A stretch of DNA of 64,000 nt from Sinonovacula constricta (Eukaryota > Mollusca > Bivalvia > Cardiida > Solecurtidae): the NCBI GenBank assembly GCA_007844125.1, contig CM017556.1, positions 84,358,364-84,422,363 on the forward strand, read 5' to 3'. Under the pieces are notes generated by a model. The model was not told the origin of the DNA, ran no database searches, and saw only the letters and a list, made by a program, of their open reading frames with translations. The first letter of the stretch is position 1; each line of letters begins with the position of its first letter. This document shows positions 58,415 to 64,000 of the stretch, in pieces. The position numbers were made by a program, and so were the translations under genes.

Positions 58415-58690
58415 GATCAACTTGGTCATTATCTTTAATGTCGATTTCTATTTTTAGCTGAAATCCCTATTGTGTTTATTTATAGATTTAAAAAATAATG
58501 GAGAATGAACGCAATACAATTTCATGATATAACTGTCTAACAAATTAAGTTGTTTATGTTACATGTATAAAGAGCCGCTTCTTAAACCAAACCGAACGTT
58601 TAGGCAGTAACAATGCATACATTCCCCAAAACAGGGGTATATTGTTGTTACATATTTAGATCTAGGAAAACTTTTGGATACAGCCTTTAA

Positions 58691-59484
58691 CACTGCGAGT
58701 ATTTACTCGATTGTGACGCAATATTTTATTACGTACTTAGCGAGCACCTGCCAAATCGTATCATTTTTCATGAAACGCACCCCTGTACTTTAGCCGTCAT
58801 CTTTGACAAACTGCATGCGTTCGACAAAAATAAACCTTACGCATTTAGGTCCGATAAATGGCGAAATATTAGTGTAGGGTTTGAATATTTGTGCATCTGC
58901 CAATATATTTCGACTTAATATATTGTAATTTTGTATTTTAAGTTAAAACTGACATTTGTACGAAGTGTGCATGCACCTTATGTCTGTTACGTTTATCGAA
59001 TAATACTTTTCACTCTTTGAGATTTACATTTTTAACGATAAACCTCTCTTGTTAATAATTATATTTCTATTTTAAACCGAACATGACTTACATATCAAAT
59101 CAAATCACTAAAGATACTCAATCAACCAAGAATAATAAGAAAAGACAATACGAAAGTATAAACAAATTGTATTTATTTTACTGAGCGTAGGAATACATCA
59201 CAAAAACAGATAACATGATGCATATAGGACACACACTAAGATCACGTTTTTCGTGTGCTGAACATCAGTTTAAATAGATCAGACCAGTTAACACGATATG
59301 AAGGCATGCAAATATATTTTATTATAAATATAGTCATCAACATGCACATGTAGCAATCAGACATACCCAAAATAAATAACTGTTAAATCTCGTCTGCATT
59401 CAGCAATAAACGTACTAATTTTCTGTGCTTGTACATATATACACAAAATAATAATTTAAATAGTTAACTTCACAATTTGTCAAC
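58691..59484. other. No gene seen
   Basis: AT-rich sequence downstream of neurotrophin gene 2, with no exon support. Confidence 0.5.
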
Positions 59485-59529
59485 AGATCACCTTGAGCGT
59501 TGTTGATAATGATGATGATGAGGATGATG

Positions 59530-59567
<38 letters not shown>

Positions 59568-59973
59568 AATTACGTTTATTTGTGTGTTTTTTGTTTGTTC
59601 TTATGATATTGTATGCAGCAGGCAGTAAGTTACCCCCGGTCTACATCAACAACACCGCCAGCAACGTTGTTGTTACCTCTAGTCTTCGTGCTTCTTTGGC
59701 TAGCGCATTTGGTCTGCGAGTGTTCAGTCCATATGATAAATGACTGGATATACCTGCGTGAAGTTCGAGGCTTGGCCACCATCGAGTGGTTCTGGGTGCA
59801 AATCAAAGCAAATTCTGGCTCAAGCCCCGTGCAAATTAGTATTCTTCAACCGGACTTGCTTGGTCACATCTAGTTCTCCCCTTCTGGCATCCTCCAGCGA
59901 GCTTAGAGATTCATAGGAAGAACTATCCAAGACAATTTGGATTATGTTTATTTTATGGGACTTTTTGATTTAT
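59485..59973 (-). other. 3' region of neurotrophin gene 2, part of the duplication
   Basis: On the minus strand, GCTCGCTGGAGGATGCC, TTGAAGAATACT and GGGGCTTGAGCC match the region after gene 1. The unit ends near CAACGCTCAAGGTGATC beside a GAT microsatellite (59506-59570). AATAAA occurs overlapping the stop codon and again at 59952-59947 (minus). Confidence 0.65.
59506..59570 (+). repeat. GAT microsatellite
   Basis: GATGATGATGAGGATGATGA and a pure GAT run, at the edge of the neurotrophin duplication. Gene 1 has a degenerate GTC/GTT counterpart. Confidence 0.92.
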
Positions 59974-61056
59974 TCATAAAAGGTCTGTTATATGCATCCT
60001 CCCTTCGTGATCTTTCTCCCGTATCACACAACTACAGCCTGATCGTACTTTGACGTGAGTCCAGCCAAGTTCTCCGTTCTTCACGACACGAGCGTACGTA
60101 AAACTATAATCCGTTTCGCAGGCCGACGTGTACAAAGATTCGTCGATACCGGAGCACTTGCATTGTTCTTTATTACAGTAGGATTCATAAAACATTTGGT
60201 CAATTTGAAGTTCTCCAATATTTATGTGCGGATGGATGTTGACGATGTTGCCCCACATGTCTTCGGCCTCATGTCGCTTTACATACCGAGACACCGAACG
60301 GCAGGACCGTCGTTTAATTCCACGGTGACGCCGGCGACGATGTTTGTTTCCGTTCTGACCTTGTGTATTATGGTCGCCAGTGCGCTCCTTTTTTGAGGAC
60401 TTTTCTTTGTCCATTTCTTTTCTAGTTTTGCGATGAGCACCACCAAGGAACGACTGCACAATGCGATCAGCTATTTCTTGTTCATTTGCACCGGGACTTT
60501 GAAAGACGATTGGGATATCGCCAACGAATGCAACGTCAGATGTTTCTGTCCTTATATTATGTCCGCTGTGTTTCTCTACAGTAGCCGCCGCGGCGTCTTT
60601 GTCGTTGTTTCTAACCGTAGTTCTTGGTGTCGTAATCGACATGGCAAAGACCCCGGATGCCAGAATCACGATCGTCTGAAGCAATGTGTTGAGCTGCAAT
60701 ATTAAGAATTGGGAAATTAAAATCAGGTTGTTACAAGATTAATGCATTTTAAACAATGCAATAAATAGGATTCTGGGTTATGAAAAGTCTGGTTAATAGT
60801 TATGATAATTTGTTTGCGTTTTTACTGTTGAGAAAGTTAAACAAATTAAATATTCTTTTATAATAGATTTACGGAACCCGTTATGAGTAGAAATTCAAAG
60901 TTTATTTGTTAAACATGAAAGGCAAACTAACGATTTAAAAACATAGATAAATATAAAATAAGAATATACTACACAGGAAAGAAACAACCGTTTTAAAAAT
61001 AAAGAAATAATGCAATGTAATAAGATACTAACCTGTAAAAATATTCTGCAATGCAT
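59974..61056 (-). CDS. Neurotrophin-like secreted factor precursor, copy 2 (2 exons)
   Basis: Minus strand. Coding exon 1 is 61056-61033 (8 codons, donor CAG|GTTAGT), the intron is 61032-60694 (339 nt, acceptor ATATTGCAG) and exon 2 is 60693-59974. The 247-residue product differs from copy 1 at nine positions: K5I, I6F, M17V, A23V, G32R, H112R, R126H, G238E, I246L. None falls between residues 127 and 237, so the cleavage region and the whole cystine knot are identical, including the extra Cys186. Signal peptide, basic pro-region and NGF-family landmarks are as in copy 1. R126H removes only the first arginine of the basic run. Convergent with copy 1, with about 6 kb between the stop codons. 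No frame damage, so probably functional. Confidence 0.85.
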
Positions 61057-61082
61057 TGTTGAACGTGACGATGTTGTTCCAA

Positions 61083-61275
61083 TAAACAAAACTTCAAATC
61101 TAAGATAACTTCTCAGTCGTACGGCGTCTGCTATGTTGCTGCTGATCTGAAGTTAACAGTATCTGGCAGACGAGACGCTGACAGTCTCTTATATAGCAGC
61201 ATCAAGACCGGTTCTCAAGGTTTCACAGGGAAACCTGCTAATTAAACCGCACGAAGTGGCATTTCTTTAACCTGT
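61083..61275 (-). promoter_or_regulatory. Core promoter and 5' UTR of neurotrophin gene 2
   Basis: TATATAAG on the minus strand at 61195-61188, 139 bp before the start codon, almost the same spacing as gene 1. Conserved upstream blocks are TTAATTAGCAGG, AACCTTGAGAACCGGTCT and GATGCTGC. No upstream ATG equivalent to that of gene 1. Confidence 0.75.
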
Positions 61276-61846
61276 TGAAGTCAGGCATGTTGCTTAGTTA
61301 ATATCTCTGATTACAATAGAACATGTGAACCCGTCTGCTTCGAGGTTATCTACGATCCTTGTTGTTATTTATGGGGAAATTATAATAACATCTCGTTCTA
61401 CGTATGTGTAAACTATCCCTTGACAATCATGATTACGTGATCATTCGGGTACTACGTAATGGTATGTTGTTTTCGTAGAAATGCCATTGTTGTCAATTTT
61501 TAACATCATTAAGTTATGCTTCAAATATGTATATCAAGATATCATTGCCAGAATTCTACTATAATCATTAGGTTGTAATCTTAAATGTTAGTATTAGTTT
61601 TAACAAACGATAAACAGGTTACAATTAAACTATTTCAACTATTTAAAAACAATTTAAATAAGGTCAGTTGCTTTTAAAAATAACAAATATTAAATACTGT
61701 TCCCTACGTTTACTAACTAATCTATTTATTTAAAACTTTATACCAGTCTCTCAACATTTTAAAGTAAAGTAAAAATGTGTTGAGCCGTCTCAAACATTAA
61801 ACTTTATTCTTTTATTGATATTTAAATATGTGATTAATTTGAATTT
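61276..61846. other. Upstream of neurotrophin gene 2, nothing recognised
   Basis: AT-rich. The similarity to the region upstream of gene 1 fades by about 61275. Confidence 0.5.
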
Positions 61847-61879
61847 TAAAGGTGGTATCCATCAGTTTTCACCATTTTT

Positions 61880-62305
61880 TTGTACAATACAAATAATAGA
61901 CAATAACAAATTCCAGTGCAAATAGATCACATACAAAAAACACGGGAAATCAATGAAAAGGTCTAAAACATCTATGACGTAACGTGTAAACAAAGCGTCT
62001 CATGATCCTAGTTCAATTTAACATGTTGTGTGCCATATGTGAATCCCGTTTGTTGACATTTGTTTCATGAATGAAGGTGGTTCGAAATATTTAGCATTAC
62101 GACTGATGTGTTGTAGATTTAACCTATTTTTACATTCAGGACAAAATGGGCAACAAAGATATGATTGATGAAAATCAATCCGGAAAAGTAATACATTGTT
62201 ATAAGGGTAATATTATTAACTAATTTTGCTTTTTAATTGAATTGTTTGTCAATAAAGCATTGTGTAGAGAACACAAATCTAAAATTGGTAGCTAGAAGTC
62301 TGAAT
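61880..62305 (-). mobile_element. Repeat R2, minus copy
   Basis: Inverted relative of 41745-42227. On the minus strand a frame at about 62165-62026 encodes a Cys-rich end (CPFCPECKNRLNLQHISRNA) and stops at TAA, 36 codons further than the other copy. It could be the last codons of a lost transposon protein. Confidence 0.5.
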
Positions 62306-62571
62306 GATAATTGATGATGTATCTATTCGCAAGTTGAAAGATTGCTATTACAGAATCAAATCTAAACTGACACGAAGAGACAAAGAGACATTTAAGAACA
62401 TTTTTATGTAACTGGTAATACACAAACACCCAAAATAAATTATTGTCACCTGAAAATCTTCCAAGAAATGCCGTTAACTTAGGTTATACGTCTTTGTGAG
62501 AGTGAATCATAACAAGCAACTTGTAAAACATGTACATATGTATTTTATATCTGAGCCACTCTACACAGTTA

Positions 62572-62846
62572 TTTGTATGCTGGGTTTATCGTCCCACCAA
62601 CAGTATTTTAGTTATCTGGAGGCGGTGTCAACTTGAAGCTGATATAGTGTTGCCTTCACTATGTATAGTATGCCATGAACACCTGGCACATTATCCAGAC
62701 ACCAGCCGACCAATCGAGGAACTATCCTTATATTTGCTTGAGCGTTAGCAAGGGAGCTATACCCACTACCATTTTAACGACTTTGGTATGTCGCGGCCCG
62801 GGATCGAACCCGGCGACGCTCTATCGATTGCGCTACCAGGTCCGAT
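62572..62846 (-). mobile_element. SINE family A with clear target duplication
   Basis: CTACACAGTTA precedes (62561-62571) and follows (62847-62857) the element. The minus strand starts CGGACCTGGTAGCGCAATCG, has B box GGGTTCGATCCCGG, and ends GGTGGGACGATAAACCCAGC. It lacks about 30 bp between the A and B boxes. Confidence 0.92.
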
Positions 62847-63118
62847 CTACACAGTTAGCTATATGTTAAAACCAAGTAAACTACTTGGCTTAAGCATAAG
62901 TTTATCAAGAAAAAAAAACACACACAACAAATCCCTAAAACAAGGGTACGTTAATGTAATACGTTTTTGATATAGGAAAACTATCGATACAACCTTTAAA
63001 CATATGTTCTTAACTATAATCCAACTAAAATTGACGATACCATTTGGACTAACCTACCTACATTCTAAAATAAGTATAGATCAATTATGCTGAGATTTCA
63101 GACGAGGCCAAAATCACC

Positions 63119-63245
63119 ACCGGACCTGGTAGATCAATCGGTAGATGTTTGACTCCAGGTAAGGGGGACGGGTTTGCCGGGTGCAAAATCGCGTTGCGAC
63201 ATACTATAGTAGTAAAATAGTAGTAGAATAGCCCGCTGGCCTAGG
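63119..63245 (+). mobile_element. SINE family A, degraded head
   Basis: CCGGACCTGGTAGATCAATCGG and GACTCCAGGTAAGG, then a scrambled B box and a short core. The tail is missing. Confidence 0.65.
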
Positions 63246-63937
63246 CAGATTTAATGGTAGTACACAAATGGACAATATTTTATGCCAGTGTTAAAAAACA
63301 AAACAAAACACGCAGCAGTCTTATTAAGACAACAAAACATTCGAAAACATTCTTAAGGATACTCGGTCATAACACATCTGACGTTCTTATAGGCAAGTTT
63401 TGATAAAATATTTATAATGTTGCATTGTTTGTATGTTTGCTTTTATTTTAAAAGGGAAATGATTATTTTGCGAATGTACGACATTTTTTTAAACAATTGC
63501 CCTTTTCTTAATCATCGTATGTTGGTGAACTGACATTCGGAACGCCTCTAATATCACGGATGCAGGCCCGGATCCAGAACTTTTCAAATTGTATCTTGGC
63601 AAAAAGTTTTAATGGTTTTATATAACTGACTTTGGAAGCTTGAAAATGCGAAGACATAAACCTTTAGCAACATTACTCTGTTGTTGAAAAACTGGTTCGA
63701 ATTCTTCAAAGAAATCTACCGAAATAGGCAAACACATACTTTCCTTCTAGTTGGAACATAAAATGCAGCTAGATAACATTTCTAGCTCCTTCTGACTGTA
63801 ACACTCCGAGAAGAAACATGTCGATACCTATGACGTCATTAAAACAACAATGATTAATGTTTTGTTATCTCTACTGCCAGAAATGACATAATACAAACAA
63901 AGCGATACAAAATAATTATTTTTCTATATAGGAATAT

Positions 63938-63940
<3 letters not shown>
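63246..63940. other. No gene seen
   Basis: A hAT-like edge GGCCCGGATCCAGAA lies at 63568-63582. Otherwise AT-rich. Confidence 0.5.

Positions 63941-64000
<60 letters not shown>
63941..64000 (+). repeat. GA microsatellite
   Basis: Pure GA run reaching the window edge. Confidence 0.97.

Larger units (their letters stand above)
57308..58690 (+). mobile_element. MITE M1 copy containing two nested inserts
   Basis: Begins TTAACGGTGGTTTTCGATAG and ends CTTTTGGATACAGCCTTTAA. M1 segments are visible at 57308-57430, 57955-58079 (CTGCAAAGTTACAACTTTTT, CCACGTG) and 58425-58690 (TCTATTTTTAGCTGAAATCC). Confidence 0.82.
61847..62998 (+). mobile_element. MITE M1 copy with nested R2 and SINE A
   Basis: Left end TTTAAAGGTGGTATCCATCAG and right end AAACTATCGATACAACCTTTAA. 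M1 interior fragments appear at 62430-62571 (ATTTTATATCTGAGCCACTC) and from 62848 (ACACAGTTAGCTATATGTT). Confidence 0.8.

Overview
The window looks like a piece of a repeat-crowded, AT-rich animal nuclear genome, most likely a mollusc and plausibly a bivalve. I infer this from spliced genes with GT-AG introns, TATA promoters, tRNA- and 5S-derived SINEs, many MITEs and invertebrate-type neurotrophin genes. The species cannot be fixed from the sequence alone. There are no operons, rRNA genes or CRISPR arrays.

Only three protein-coding genes are well supported. (1) 22536-19987 (-): a gene of at least two exons whose phase-2 splice joins a 502-codon exon to a 577-nt exon. It predicts about 694 residues, with a tandem ~13-residue repeat region and a C-terminal RRM-like fold; I do not recognise the family. 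(2) and (3) 52707-53933 (+) and 61056-59974 (-): two near-identical, convergent two-exon genes for secreted neurotrophin (NGF-family) precursors of 247 residues. A short exon 1 carries the start codon and the beginning of the signal peptide, and a matched TATA promoter lies upstream of each. The two genes form an inverted duplication around a ~6 kb spacer filled with mobile elements.

Almost everything else is mobile or tandem DNA. About twenty copies of one ~490-bp MITE (here M1; TIR AAGGTGGTATCCGACAGTTT, TA target) occupy much of 6-11 kb, 34-47 kb and the outer parts. A second family (here H) has CAATCG/CACTCG ends and 9-10 bp target duplications. Several H copies carry the N-terminal piece of a RecQ-like helicase (15.4, 39.9 and 49.0 kb). 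H copies sit inside M1 copies and are therefore younger; they look like short relatives of an autonomous helicase-encoding transposon, perhaps of the AcademH or Mutator type. Three SINE groups (A, B, C), a 5S-headed SINE and other short TIR elements are also present.

Large tandem arrays lie at 11.7 kb (51 bp), 12.5-13.6 kb (50 bp), 13.9 kb (32 bp), 16.5 kb (36 bp), 22.7-24.2 kb (19/38 bp) and 31.3-32.1 kb (33 bp), with GACA/GA, CA/GT, GAT and poly-G/C tracts between. Most long open frames in the window come from these arrays or from SINEs and are not genes.
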